Assembly (NCBI RefSeq): GCF_028291725.1 | Contig: NZ_JAQGNT010000042.1 | Location: 62,001-126,000, forward strand | Source: Hydrocarboniphaga sp. | GTDB taxonomy: Bacteria; Pseudomonadota; Gammaproteobacteria; Nevskiales; Nevskiaceae | Length of the DNA: 64,000 nucleotides | Direction of reading: 5' to 3' | Shown: piece after piece, positions 8,869 to 16,995 of the stretch | How the letters are laid out: each line of letters begins with the position of its first letter | Numbering within the stretch: position 1 is the stretch's first letter | The notes under the pieces: model-generated | Database searches by the model: none | What the model saw: the letters and a program-made list of their open reading frames with translations, nothing else | What the model was told of the DNA's origin: nothing | Translations under genes and position numbers: made by a program

Positions 8869-9689
8869 CCGCGGCGCCCGCCGCTGGCGCGCTCATTGCC
8901 GTCGAGATCGCGGCGCGTCGCAATCTCGACGAAGCCGGCCCGTTCGAACTGCGCCCGCACCGCCGCTCCCTGATCGTAGCCGTGCTCGACCAGCAGCCAG
9001 CTTCGCGGCAACAGGTATTCGCCGGCATCGGCGATGATTTCACGCAGGCAGGCCAGGCCGTCGGCCTGATCGCTCAGCGCCAACAGCGGCTCGTGTCTGA
9101 GCGCCGGCAGATGCGGATCGCCGGCGGCAATGTACGGCGGATTCGCCACGATCAGATCGAAGCGGCCGTGCAATGCCTCGAACCAGCTGCCGGCGGCGAA
9201 GCTCAGGTTGGCTATGCCGCAGCGCATCGCGTTGCTTTGGGCGACGCCCAGCGCGGCGGTGGAAATATCGGTCGCCAGCACTTGCGACTGCGGCCGCTCG
9301 CTTGCGAGCGCCAAGGCCAGCGCGCCGCTGCCGGTTCCGAGATCGGCGATGCGCCCGGCTCCGGGCGGAAAAACCTCCAGCGCCCATTCGACCAGCAGCT
9401 CGGTTTCGGGACGCGGCACCAGCACGTCCGGATTCACCAGCAGATCCAGCGTCCAGAAGCCCTGTGTGCCGAGCAGATAGGCCACCGGAACCTGGTCGGC
9501 GCGGCGATCCAGCTGGCTTTCAAATACGCGCCGACGGTCTTCGCTCAAGGCCTCGTCGCCACGCGCAAACAAAGCGCCGCGCGAGACCTCGAGTATCGAT
9601 GCCAGCAGCAGCTCGGCATCCAGGCGCGGCGATGCACTGCTCGGCGCGAGCCGTGCACTGGCCGTGATCAGCGCCTCGGCGACGGTCAC
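8865..9689 (-). CDS. prmC: release factor glutamine methyltransferase
   Basis: This 274-residue methyltransferase has the SAM loop [16 protein letters not shown] and the glutamine-methylating motif NPPY ([14 protein letters not shown]), with PrmC-type [14 protein letters not shown] before it. It methylates the glutamine of the GGQ motif in release factors. It starts at a GTG that overlaps the prfA stop as GTGA, so the two are translationally coupled with their enzyme-substrate relation. Confidence 0.95.
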   Translation of the reverse strand: MTVAEALITASARLAPSSASPRLDAELLLASILEVSRGALFARGDEALSEDRRRVFESQLDRRADQVPVAYLLGTQGFWTLDLLVNPDVLVPRPETELLVEWALEVFPPGAGRIADLGTGSGALALALASERPQSQVLATDISTAALGVAQSNAMRCGIANLSFAAGSWFEALHGRFDLIVANPPYIAAGDPHLPALRHEPLLALSDQADGLACLREIIADAGEYLLPRSWLLVEHGYDQGAAVRAQFERAGFVEIATRRDLDGNERASGGRRG

Positions 9690-10768
9690 TCGCCCAGCTC
9701 CGCGAGCAGCTCGGCCGTGTGCTCATTGAGCAGTGGCACGATCACGCCGTCGAGATCGCCCTGGATCACGCGTTCGAGCTGGTAAAGCGTCAGATTGATG
9801 CGGTGATCGGTGATGCGTCCCTGAGGGAAATTGTAGGTGCGGATGCGCTCGGAACGATCGCCGGAGCCGACCAGTTTCTTGCGCGTGGCGGCGACATCGC
9901 CCTGCTGCTTGCTGCGCTCGGCGTCGAGCAGCCGCGAAGCCAGTAGCGCCATCGCCTTGGCGCGGTTCTTGTGCTGGCTGCGTTCTTCCTGGCATTCGAC
10001 GACCAGGCCACTCGGTAGATGCGTGATGCGGATCGCCGACTCGGTCTTGTTGACGTGCTGGCCGCCGGCGCCGCTGGATCGATACGTGTCGATCTTCAGA
10101 TCCGCCGGATTGATCTCGATCGCCTGCGCCTCTTCAATCTCCGCCAGCACCGCGACCGTCGCCGCCGAGGTGTGGATGCGGCCCTGGGCCTCGGTCTCCG
10201 GCACGCGCTGCACCCGATGCGCGCCGGACTCGAACTTGAGCTGCGAATAAGCACCGAAACCGGCGATGCGGCTGATGATTTCCTTGTAGCCGCCGTGCTC
10301 GCCCTCGCTAGCCGACAGCACTTCGATCTGCCAGCCGCGGTTCTCGGCGTACTTGCTGTACATCCGGTGCAGGTCGCCGGCGAAGATCGCGGCCTCGTCG
10401 CCGCCGGTGCCGGCGCGGATTTCGAGGAACACGTTGTTGGCGTCCAGCGGGTCTTTCGGCACCAGGTAGCCTTGCAAAAAAGTCTCGACCTCGGCGAGCC
10501 TGGCTTCCGCGACCGGCAACTCCGCCTCGGCCATCTGGCGCATGTCGGTATCGCTGTCGTTACGCATCAGCTTCAGACCATCGATCTCGGCGGTGGTCGC
10601 CATGTAGGTGTTGTACGAATCCACCAGCGGACCGAGCTGCGAATATTCCTGCGACAGCCGGCGGAACTTGTCCGGATCGCCGAGCACCTGGGGCGACGAC
10701 AGTTCGCCGGCGATTTCCTCGCGGCGGTCGACCATCTGCTGCAGCTTGTTGAGAAGCGAGTCTTTCAT
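9686..10768 (-). CDS. prfA: peptide chain release factor 1
   Basis: This 360-residue protein matches RF1 length. It has the peptidyl-hydrolysis motif [20 protein letters not shown] and the RF1 stop-codon-reading P-x-T tripeptide in [14 protein letters not shown]. It ends translation at UAA and UAG. In related genomes prfA directly follows hemA; here about 6.2 kb of accessory DNA separates the two, so prfA must have its own promoter. Start at the ATG at 10768. Confidence 0.97.
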   Translation of the reverse strand: MKDSLLNKLQQMVDRREEIAGELSSPQVLGDPDKFRRLSQEYSQLGPLVDSYNTYMATTAEIDGLKLMRNDSDTDMRQMAEAELPVAEARLAEVETFLQGYLVPKDPLDANNVFLEIRAGTGGDEAAIFAGDLHRMYSKYAENRGWQIEVLSASEGEHGGYKEIISRIAGFGAYSQLKFESGAHRVQRVPETEAQGRIHTSAATVAVLAEIEEAQAIEINPADLKIDTYRSSGAGGQHVNKTESAIRITHLPSGLVVECQEERSQHKNRAKAMALLASRLLDAERSKQQGDVAATRKKLVGSGDRSERIRTYNFPQGRITDHRINLTLYQLERVIQGDLDGVIVPLLNEHTAELLAELGE

Positions 10769-10825
10769 GCGCGCATTATCGCCTGCCGCCGGGCAGGCAC
10801 GCAGGGCACCGTGTCGTGGGCACCG

Positions 10826-13786
10826 TCAGAACAAAACATCTCCAGACCCGGGGGCCAGGCGCCGGCCCGCGCTCTCGATCAGCGTGGCAAGATCGGCGCT
10901 GCCGAAACCGGCCTCTGCGCGATGCGTGCCGGCATCGACCCACCGCAGGTTCAGCACCTCATACACCGGGCGCCAGGCCGGCGCATCGGCACCGCCGGAG
11001 CCGCGCAACTGCAGATCGGGATTCGGCAGGTAGTGGCCGTTCACGGTACGTAGCCACAGGCGGCGCGCGGGCTGGTAGGGACTCTGCACTTCGGCACGGG
11101 CAAGCACCTGGTTGAGATAGACGCGCTTGCGGCGCTCGGGCTTCCACAGGTGCTGCGGCAGCTGTTCCAGCACACCGTGCATGAAGTCGGCGAAAAAACC
11201 CTGCTCATATTTGTAGATGCGGTGCGGGCGCTCGACGCAGCGCGTACACAAGGTCTTCAGGCCGGCGAGCATCAGGCTCAGCACCCAGTACTCGCCCTGG
11301 TGGCGCTCCAGACGCACCAGGCGGCCGCTGCTCTGCACGTCGAGCGCCTGCGGCGCGATGCGCTCGAACAGCGGCGCGATGGCCTGGCCTAAGAAGTCGG
11401 CGTCGTCGATCGCGCGGTTCAGCGCGAACCACCAGGGCGTATGGCCGTATTCGTCGGTGGCCTGGGGGTCGGCGCCGCGCTCCAGCAGGGCCTCGACCAG
11501 CGCGACGTTGCCGGCATGCGCGGCCAGCATCAGCGGCGTTGCGCCGACCGGCGTGTGATGGTCGATGCCGTACTGCTCGCATTGGCGCAGCACATCCTTG
11601 AAGTTGCGGGCGGCATACGGCGCGAGATGTCGCTGGCGCAGCGAGGCCACCGCACGCCAGGCCTGCATCTGCTGGCTGCGCAGGCTCTCCGGCGCGTGGT
11701 TCCAATTGGCCGGTATGCCGAGTCTGCCGGCCGGCGCCAGACTGCGGGCGGCCTGGAATTGCGCAGACGTCGCCAGCCGCTCGATCCAGGCCTGCTGACC
11801 ATGCCAGAGCGCGTAGTCCATCAGCGCCTGCCGCGGCTTGTTCGACGGCTGTGTACGATCGAGCGCGCGCTCCAGCTGGTCGCCGATGCTGGTTTGCGAC
11901 CACGGCGACCAGGGCACCGGCGCGGATTGCAGGAAAGCCTGGCGGATCGCCTGCGCCTGCTCGGCCTTGCCCTGCAGTTCGAGCTTGCGCGCCTCCTGCG
12001 CCCATTCCTCGCGCGACGAGGCTTTTGCCGCCGCCATCGCCGGCGCATCGCCGGTTTTCAGGCCCAGCAGCCGCAGCAGCGGATGTTCGGTGTCGGATTC
12101 CACCAGCACTAGGCTTTCGACCGCGCGAGTCATCGCCACGTACAGCGCGTTGACGTAGAACTTGTAGATCTCGAGCGACTTGTCGCTCTTGTCGCGGGCG
12201 CGCCGGTATTCCAGCTCCTCGCCCTGCAGATCCGCTTGCGTCACGCCCTCGCAGACCTCTGCGTAGGCGCTGCGCTGACCCGAGATCAGTGCATAGAGAA
12301 TCACGTTCGGGTATTCCAAGCCCTTGGACTCGTGCACCGAGAACACCAGCGGCGTGCGGAAGTGCTCGCGAGCGGCGGCCTTGTCTTCGTCGCGCAGTAC
12401 CACCACGGCATGCTGCACCGAGCCGCGGCTGGCGGCATCGAGCTGGCGCACAGCGGCGTCGCGCAGGCTCAGCAAGCGCACCGCGCCCTCGTCTGCTGAG
12501 GCCGCGCGCACCAGGAAGTTGCTCTCGCGGTCGACCGATCCGAAGCGCGCCTGCTTGATCTTCAGCAGTGTGTTGGCGAGCGCCGTCACCGAGCGCGTGT
12601 TGCGAAAATTCGACTGCAGCACCGACAGCGTCTGCGGCGCCGCCGAAGTGCCCAGGCCGCGCCAGAACAGCGAGCGCACCGCGGCCCACGAGAAAAAGTT
12701 GGGATGCACGATCTGGTTGCTGTCGCCGCACAGCAGGAACTGCCCCGGCTGCTTCAGGCAGGCCAGCACCAGCGCCAGCTGCACGTTGGTCAGATCCTGC
12801 ACCTCGTCGACGACGACGAAGTCGTACACCGGCTCGGCCAGCGCACGCCATTCGTGAGCGACCAGATTCAGATCGAACAGCCCGGCCTCGGCCAGCCAGC
12901 GCCGGTAGCGCTGGAACAGATCGAACGCGGCCTCGCGCATCGCACCGTCCAGCAGCGACTGGCGCTGGCCCAGCGCCAGGTAGGCCGGCAGATCGAGCGC
13001 GCCCTGCTCGGAGGCGCCGAGGACGCCGCGGAATTCTTCGAACAGCGCATGCGCGTCGATGCCGTCGAGCGCACCGCGAGGCGGCCGGTTGCGTGCGAAC
13101 CAGGCACGAAAATCGGCGAAGCTAAGCTCGCGACCAACCGGCACGCGCAACGTCTCGACCAGCTCGCCATAGCTGAGGAATTCGGCCTCCTGCGACGGGT
13201 TGTCGTAACCGTGCGCGCCGTAGAGCGCGCGCGCCGACTGCGCCAGATAGGCCGAATGGGTCACGTACAACACTCGCCCTTGTGCTTCGCGCAGCTTGGC
13301 CAGCGTGACCGCGGTCTTGCCCGAGCCGGCGGAGCCGACCACGATCACCGGCGCCGGCAGCCGGCGCACCGTCTCCTGCGCGTCGTCGAACACGATGGGC
13401 TTGTCCAGCAGCTCGAATTCCGCGCGGACCGGGTCCAGCCAGCGCAGCGGCTGCGGATTCAACGCGGCTGCGTTGGCTGCCGGGTCCGGCGACGGCTCGC
13501 GCTCGATCCGGGCTTCGTCGATCGCCGCGCCGCGCAGGAAGCGCGACTTGTCGTAGGCATGATTCTCGATCACCTCCAGCGCCAGACACACGGTTTCGCC
13601 GCCGCTGCGCGCGAAGCGCAGCAGCAGGCGATTGCTGTAGTCGAGCCGGGCGCGCCAGTAATCGGTGGGCGAGAGCTTCTTGACGTCGGCGCTGCGAAAA
13701 TCACCGGCCTCGATCGCCTTGCGTACTTTGTCGAAGGCCGGGCGCACGCGGCGCAGATCAAGATCCCGATAAATCAGCATGCGCAT
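10826..13786 (-). CDS. RelE-like domain / UvrD-type helicase / ankyrin fusion protein
   Basis: This 986-residue protein has three parts. Residues 1 to about 85 resemble a RelE/ParE toxin fold: two helices, then VKKLSP, WRARLDYSNRLLLRF and LALEVIENHAYDKSRF. Residues of about 120-565 form an SF1 helicase: Walker A GSAGSGKT (151-158), Walker B FVVVDEVQD (323-331), GDSNQ (354-358), QSNFRNT (391-397), VHESKGLEY (484-492) and VAMTRA (550-555). Residues 745 to about 790 are ankyrin-like (GATPLMLAAHAGNVALVEAL). The C-terminal 190 residues are unassigned. It is isolated between prfA and a divergent secreted-protein gene. A phage-defence or nucleic-acid stress role is possible but is inference. Start at the ATG at 13786, with a second ATG two codons later. 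Confidence 0.8.
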   Translation of the reverse strand: MRMLIYRDLDLRRVRPAFDKVRKAIEAGDFRSADVKKLSPTDYWRARLDYSNRLLLRFARSGGETVCLALEVIENHAYDKSRFLRGAAIDEARIEREPSPDPAANAAALNPQPLRWLDPVRAEFELLDKPIVFDDAQETVRRLPAPVIVVGSAGSGKTAVTLAKLREAQGRVLYVTHSAYLAQSARALYGAHGYDNPSQEAEFLSYGELVETLRVPVGRELSFADFRAWFARNRPPRGALDGIDAHALFEEFRGVLGASEQGALDLPAYLALGQRQSLLDGAMREAAFDLFQRYRRWLAEAGLFDLNLVAHEWRALAEPVYDFVVVDEVQDLTNVQLALVLACLKQPGQFLLCGDSNQIVHPNFFSWAAVRSLFWRGLGTSAAPQTLSVLQSNFRNTRSVTALANTLLKIKQARFGSVDRESNFLVRAASADEGAVRLLSLRDAAVRQLDAASRGSVQHAVVVLRDEDKAAAREHFRTPLVFSVHESKGLEYPNVILYALISGQRSAYAEVCEGVTQADLQGEELEYRRARDKSDKSLEIYKFYVNALYVAMTRAVESLVLVESDTEHPLLRLLGLKTGDAPAMAAAKASSREEWAQEARKLELQGKAEQAQAIRQAFLQSAPVPWSPWSQTSIGDQLERALDRTQPSNKPRQALMDYALWHGQQAWIERLATSAQFQAARSLAPAGRLGIPANWNHAPESLRSQQMQAWRAVASLRQRHLAPYAARNFKDVLRQCEQYGIDHHTPVGATPLMLAAHAGNVALVEALLERGADPQATDEYGHTPWWFALNRAIDDADFLGQAIAPLFERIAPQALDVQSSGRLVRLERHQGEYWVLSLMLAGLKTLCTRCVERPHRIYKYEQGFFADFMHGVLEQLPQHLWKPERRKRVYLNQVLARAEVQSPYQPARRLWLRTVNGHYLPNPDLQLRGSGGADAPAWRPVYEVLNLRWVDAGTHRAEAGFGSADLATLIESAGRRLAPGSGDVLF

Positions 13787-13917
13787 GAGGGTAGGTGTTC
13801 CGGGCCGCGCTCACGCTCTATCGAGCGCGGGCTGGCCGAAAGATGCTGTCGCTGTAGTCGTGAGATCGTATTTTGCCGCAATTCTTCGAGGGGAACCTGC
13901 GGACGCTGATGCATCGC

Positions 13918-13955
13918 GGGTCTTTGTCTGACCCCTTGCAGGGTCTTTGCCTGAC
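13918..13955. repeat. 15-bp direct repeat in the 10826/14060 divergent region
   Basis: GGGTCTTTGTCTGAC (13918-13932) recurs with one mismatch as GGGTCTTTGCCTGAC (13941-13955), starts 23 bp apart. It lies in the 273-bp non-coding gap between the helicase fusion and the secreted-protein gene, where both promoters must be. It could be paired operator sites or chance duplication. Confidence 0.4.
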
Positions 13956-14059
13956 ATCGTCGGTTCTATCCATATGCTCTTATCGAACAGGGCCTGAAGA
14001 AAGTCCCGGGGCGCCGATCTCGGCTCCCACTTGTTGGCTTTGTGCGACCGGGGACGGCG

Positions 14060-15400
14060 ATGAATCAGCGCAGCATGTGGATCGCGGTGGCGGCCGTATT
14101 GGCGAGCGCCACCGCCTACGCCGACGTGATCAGCCCGGCACCCGCTATCGACCTGTCGGCAGCTGCTGTCAATCCCAATCTGTTCTCGATCACCGTGGGA
14201 TGCCCCTGGGTCCAAGGCATCGACGCCGATAACCGGAACACCGGCTTCCCGGACAAGGCGGCGACGTACTACACCACGACCATTCCCCTCAATCCCAAGC
14301 CCGGCACCGAGATCGAGATCCGCGGCGGCTATCCGAAGGTGCGGTATTTTTCGCTGCAGTCCTACGATGGCTTCCGACCCGGCAATCTCATCGACAGCCT
14401 GCCGGACGCCCTGATCCAGTCGGACCAGGGCAACGCGCCGCAGGCCAATGCTGCGGTCCTGCCCGATTCCGGCGACTACCAGTATCGCTACAACGCCAAG
14501 ATCAAGTACGAAGACAAGCCGGCCACTACGGCGGACCGCGAACCCAACACGCTTTATGTGGGACACGGCAGCACTCACGGCGCCTTCGTCAAGAACATCG
14601 TGTTTCGCGCCTACCTGCCCAACCCCGGTGTCGCCAGGCCCGGGCCGGAAGAACTGCCACACATGGTCCAGGTCGGGCCCGACGGCGAAATCGATTTCGA
14701 AAACACGCCCGATCAGGCGGCCTGCAAGCTCAACGACCGTTTGCAGCGCTCAGTCAGCGTGTTCCCGGCGCTGGGCGGCAGCGACTCCAGCCTGAGCTTC
14801 GACCCCGTCACCCAGGGCGACACGGCCGGCTTCTATCCCAATGGCGACGCCTACTATCTGCGTGCCCGACCCGGCCGCAACTACTCCGATATGGTGGTGG
14901 TGCGCCTGAAATCGCCGCAGGTACCGGCGGTGCCGCCCGAGGTCGTCGATGACCCGGAAGTGCGTTTCTGGTCGATCTGCCAGTACACCAACATCCACTC
15001 GTCCGTGGTCGACTGCATCGCCGACCGCAACGCGGCGCTGGATGCCGACGGCTACGCCAACATCGTCATATCGACGGAAGGAAAAAAGCCGGATCTGGCA
15101 AGTTCAGCTCAGGGCTACGACTGGCTGCCCTGGGGTGACTCGAGCACGGCCATGGTCGGCCTGCGTCAGTTGCTGGTACGCCCGGACTTTGCGGGCAGCT
15201 ACGGCCGGGCCGTGGCCGAGCCCGAAAAACCCATCGCCGAGACTCTGGGCGAGTGGGCGCCCGAGATCAGCTACTGCGACAGCGTCACGTTCGCCGCCAC
15301 CGCAGCCCAGGGCGGCGCGGCGCTGATGGCGGCCTGTAAAGCGGCCTTTGTGCCGTTGTGGAGCATGCTGGGAACCGTGCTGGGCGATTGGCTGAACTGA
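14060..15400 (+). CDS. secreted protein of unknown function
   Basis: A 446-residue protein beginning MNQRSMWIAVAAVLASATAYADV, a clear Sec signal peptide with probable cleavage after AYA. The mature part has few cysteines and motifs such as VRYFSLQSYDGFRPGNLIDS, EPNTLYVGHGSTHGAF and MVGLRQLLVRPDFAGSYGRA. The phrase YFSLQSYD is reminiscent of DUF1254/DUF1214-type proteins, but I do not recognise the family. The start at 14060 follows a GGGGA-like ribosome-binding site; an in-frame ATG at 14042 would add six residues ahead of the signal peptide. It stands alone in the accessory block. Confidence 0.75.
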   Translation: MNQRSMWIAVAAVLASATAYADVISPAPAIDLSAAAVNPNLFSITVGCPWVQGIDADNRNTGFPDKAATYYTTTIPLNPKPGTEIEIRGGYPKVRYFSLQSYDGFRPGNLIDSLPDALIQSDQGNAPQANAAVLPDSGDYQYRYNAKIKYEDKPATTADREPNTLYVGHGSTHGAFVKNIVFRAYLPNPGVARPGPEELPHMVQVGPDGEIDFENTPDQAACKLNDRLQRSVSVFPALGGSDSSLSFDPVTQGDTAGFYPNGDAYYLRARPGRNYSDMVVVRLKSPQVPAVPPEVVDDPEVRFWSICQYTNIHSSVVDCIADRNAALDADGYANIVISTEGKKPDLASSAQGYDWLPWGDSSTAMVGLRQLLVRPDFAGSYGRAVAEPEKPIAETLGEWAPEISYCDSVTFAATAAQGGAALMAACKAAFVPLWSMLGTVLGDWLN

Positions 15401-15491
15401 TCCCTCGATTTCCGGCTGCCGATGGCTCACGGCCTGAATATGGATTACGATATGACCATCTCCGGCATATTTTTTAGAGGTAATCGGCATC

Positions 15492-15695
15492 ATGAAAACC
15501 ACTGTCGATATTCCAGATCAGGCACTGAAGGATGCGATCCGCTTCACCAAGGCCCGCACCAAGCGGGAGGCCATCGTCATCGCCGTTGAAGACTTTAACC
15601 GGCGCAAGCGCATGGCAGAGCTGAGCCGGTTCGCCGGAACCGGCAACGACATGACGACGGCAGCGGAGTTGCAGGCGCAGCGCCGAAACGGCTAG
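15492..15695 (+). CDS. vapB: VapB-type antitoxin
   Basis: A 67-residue protein beginning MKTTVDIPDQALKDAIRFTK, with the VapB (type II antitoxin) pattern TKREAIVIAVEDFNRRKRM. The N-terminal half dimerises and binds operator DNA; the tail inhibits the toxin. AGAGGT lies just upstream of the ATG. It is 4 bp ahead of the PIN-domain toxin gene. The 91 bp upstream hold AT-rich sequence (GAATATGGATTACGATATG) likely to be the autoregulated promoter. Confidence 0.85.
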   Translation: MKTTVDIPDQALKDAIRFTKARTKREAIVIAVEDFNRRKRMAELSRFAGTGNDMTTAAELQAQRRNG

Positions 15696-15699
15696 CGGC

Positions 15700-16068
15700 A
15701 TGGTGCTCATCGACAGCTCGTCGTGGATTCATTGGCTGCGGAGCAACGGCGATGCCGCAGTACGCTCGCGAGTGAATGCCTGCCTGCAGGCCGGAACCGC
15801 TTGCTGGTCTTCGATGGTCCGCCTGGAGCTTTGGAATGGCGCTGGCGGCGATCAGGAGAAAAAGGTACTGCGCGAACTGGAACGACAGTTACCCGAACTC
15901 GCCGTCACTGCGGAGGTCTGGTCTGCCGCCTGCGAACTGGCCCGCAAGGCGCGTGCTGCCGGCGTCACCGTTCCCGCCAGCGATCTGCTCATCGCCGCCT
16001 GTGCGCGGTACCACGGCGCAGCGCTGGAGCATGCCGATTCGGACTTCGACCTGATCGGCGGAGCATGA
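15700..16068 (+). CDS. vapC: VapC-type PIN-domain RNase toxin
   Basis: A 122-residue PIN-domain protein. The acidic metal-binding residues are Asp5 (VLIDSSSWI), Glu43 (MVRLELWNG), Asp95 (VPASDLLIAACA) and Asp115 (HADSDFDLI). VapC toxins cleave tRNA or rRNA when the antitoxin is lost. It is directly downstream of the VapB gene and looks intact. A set of alternative hairpins follows the stop codon. Confidence 0.9.
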   Translation: MVLIDSSSWIHWLRSNGDAAVRSRVNACLQAGTACWSSMVRLELWNGAGGDQEKKVLRELERQLPELAVTAEVWSAACELARKARAAGVTVPASDLLIAACARYHGAALEHADSDFDLIGGA

Positions 16069-16077
16069 AGCGAGCAG

Positions 16078-16149
16078 GCTGGGTTGCTGCGCAGCGGAAA
16101 CCCAGCGCCGGGATCGAGCGAAGGCGCTGGGTTTCGTTCCTCAACCCAG
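16078..16149 (+). terminator. alternating hairpins downstream of vapC
   Basis: The motif GCTGGGTT and its complement alternate: GCTGGGTT (16078), AACCCAGC (16099), GCTGGGTT (16126), AACCCAG (16143). The strongest hairpin pairs GAAACCCAGCGCC (16097-16109) with GGCGCTGGGTTTC (16123-16135). It may terminate the vapBC message, though the T-tract is weak, or form mutually exclusive structures. Confidence 0.5.
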
Positions 16150-16235
16150 TCGACCTCTGCTGGCATAGTCGTGCCCTGGCTCGCCATTGGTCGGTGAGCG
16201 AGAGCCTCTTGAAGTCGGAGCTGCCGCAAGCTCAG

Positions 16236-16577
16236 CTATCGACCGAGCACCGCATCGATGCCACTTACGACCAGCTGCAGCTTGCGTTGAGCAAGCTTGC
16301 CGGTTCGCTCGGTCAGCAGCGTCGGATCAAGCGCGACCATCAGCGACACGTTCGCAACGGAGTCCCGCGGCAAACCGGTATCGCGGGAAGCGAGCAATGC
16401 ATTGCCCGGTGCGGCGGCCCATTTCAGATTGCTGGTCAGTGGCACACAAACCACGGTCGCGATCCGACTGCAATTGAGCGCGTTGCCTTGAACGACCAGC
16501 ACCGGTCTGCGCAGTCGGGGACCGGACCTTTACGGCTCCGGCAGATCAGCCCACCAGATTTCACCTTGGCCGGTCAC
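16236..16577 (-). pseudogene. mazF: MazF/PemK-type toxin with premature stop
   Basis: Read from the GTG at 16577, the product is a MazF-family endoribonuclease: VTGQGEIWWADLPEP, then an in-frame TAA at 16532-16530, then RSGPRLRRPVLVVQGNALN and onward through VCVPLTSNLKWAAAPGN, GLPRDSVANVSLMVALD and KLAQRKLQLVVSGIDAVLG. Normal family members read PEPxGSGPGYRRPVLVVQ through the stop position, so the TAA is an inactivating mutation. The GTG overlaps the antitoxin stop as GTGA, the usual coupled arrangement. An internal ATG at 16502 would give only the C-terminal two thirds. Confidence 0.8.
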
Positions 16578-16814
16578 CAATCGGTGCGCTTTAATACCTG
16601 ACGAGCCGACTCCGACGAAAAACCGTCAGGCGGCACGTCTCCAACATCCGCGACGACCTGATCCATCGCGGCAGTGATGTCATCGGGTTGGTGGCGTGCC
16701 AAATACTCCTGAAGGGCGCGGCTGTAGATCTCGCTGCGTGATCGCTTGGCGCGCTTCGCCAGCCGCTCGGCCTCGTCGAAAATTAACGTCCGGAATCGAT
16801 ACGGCGGTTTTCAT
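16574..16814 (-). pseudogene. MazE/RHH-type antitoxin with frameshift
   Basis: The ATG at 16814 opens MKTAVSIPDV. The reading then needs a shift of one base near 16783 (GTTAATTTTC, one extra base) to continue as IFDEAERLAKRAKRSRSE, IYSRALQEYLARHQPDDI, TAAMDQVVADVGDVPPD and GFSSESARQVLKRTDW, ending at 16574. Unshifted, the frame leaves the family after about 12 residues. The restored product is a typical ribbon-helix-helix antitoxin of MazEF loci. Together with the stop in the toxin this points to a decayed module rather than a single sequencing error. Confidence 0.75.
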
Positions 16815-16821
16815 ACCTGGG

Positions 16822-16850
16822 GTATAACCACGGGTTCCCAAGTCGTTCAA
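16822..16850 (-). promoter_or_regulatory. sigma-70-type promoter of the decayed MazEF locus
   Basis: On the minus strand TTGAAC (16850-16845) is followed after 17 bp by TTATAC (16827-16822). The ATG is only 7 bp beyond the -10 box, so the message would be nearly leaderless. Confidence 0.5.
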
Positions 16851-16995
16851 TCGTTCCGCGGCCTCACTGCTCAATGGCGGATCGCCTCAGCGCTCCAGCT
16901 CACCGAGATCGACAGATCCTTGCCGCCGACGATCAGATGCTCAACGCCAGCTCGTTCAAAAAACCGACAAACTCTTTACATTTCTCAGCCTGATG

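Noticed and set aside
11205-12851. 548-codon minus-strand frame overlapping the helicase fusion in another phase
   Set aside because: Arg/Ala/Gly-rich out-of-phase reading; the main frame carries all helicase motifs.
16574-16814. Programmed frameshift in the antitoxin gene
   Set aside because: The shift site GTTAATTTTC is not a known slippery sequence, and the partner toxin has a separate stop codon, so decay is the simpler reading.
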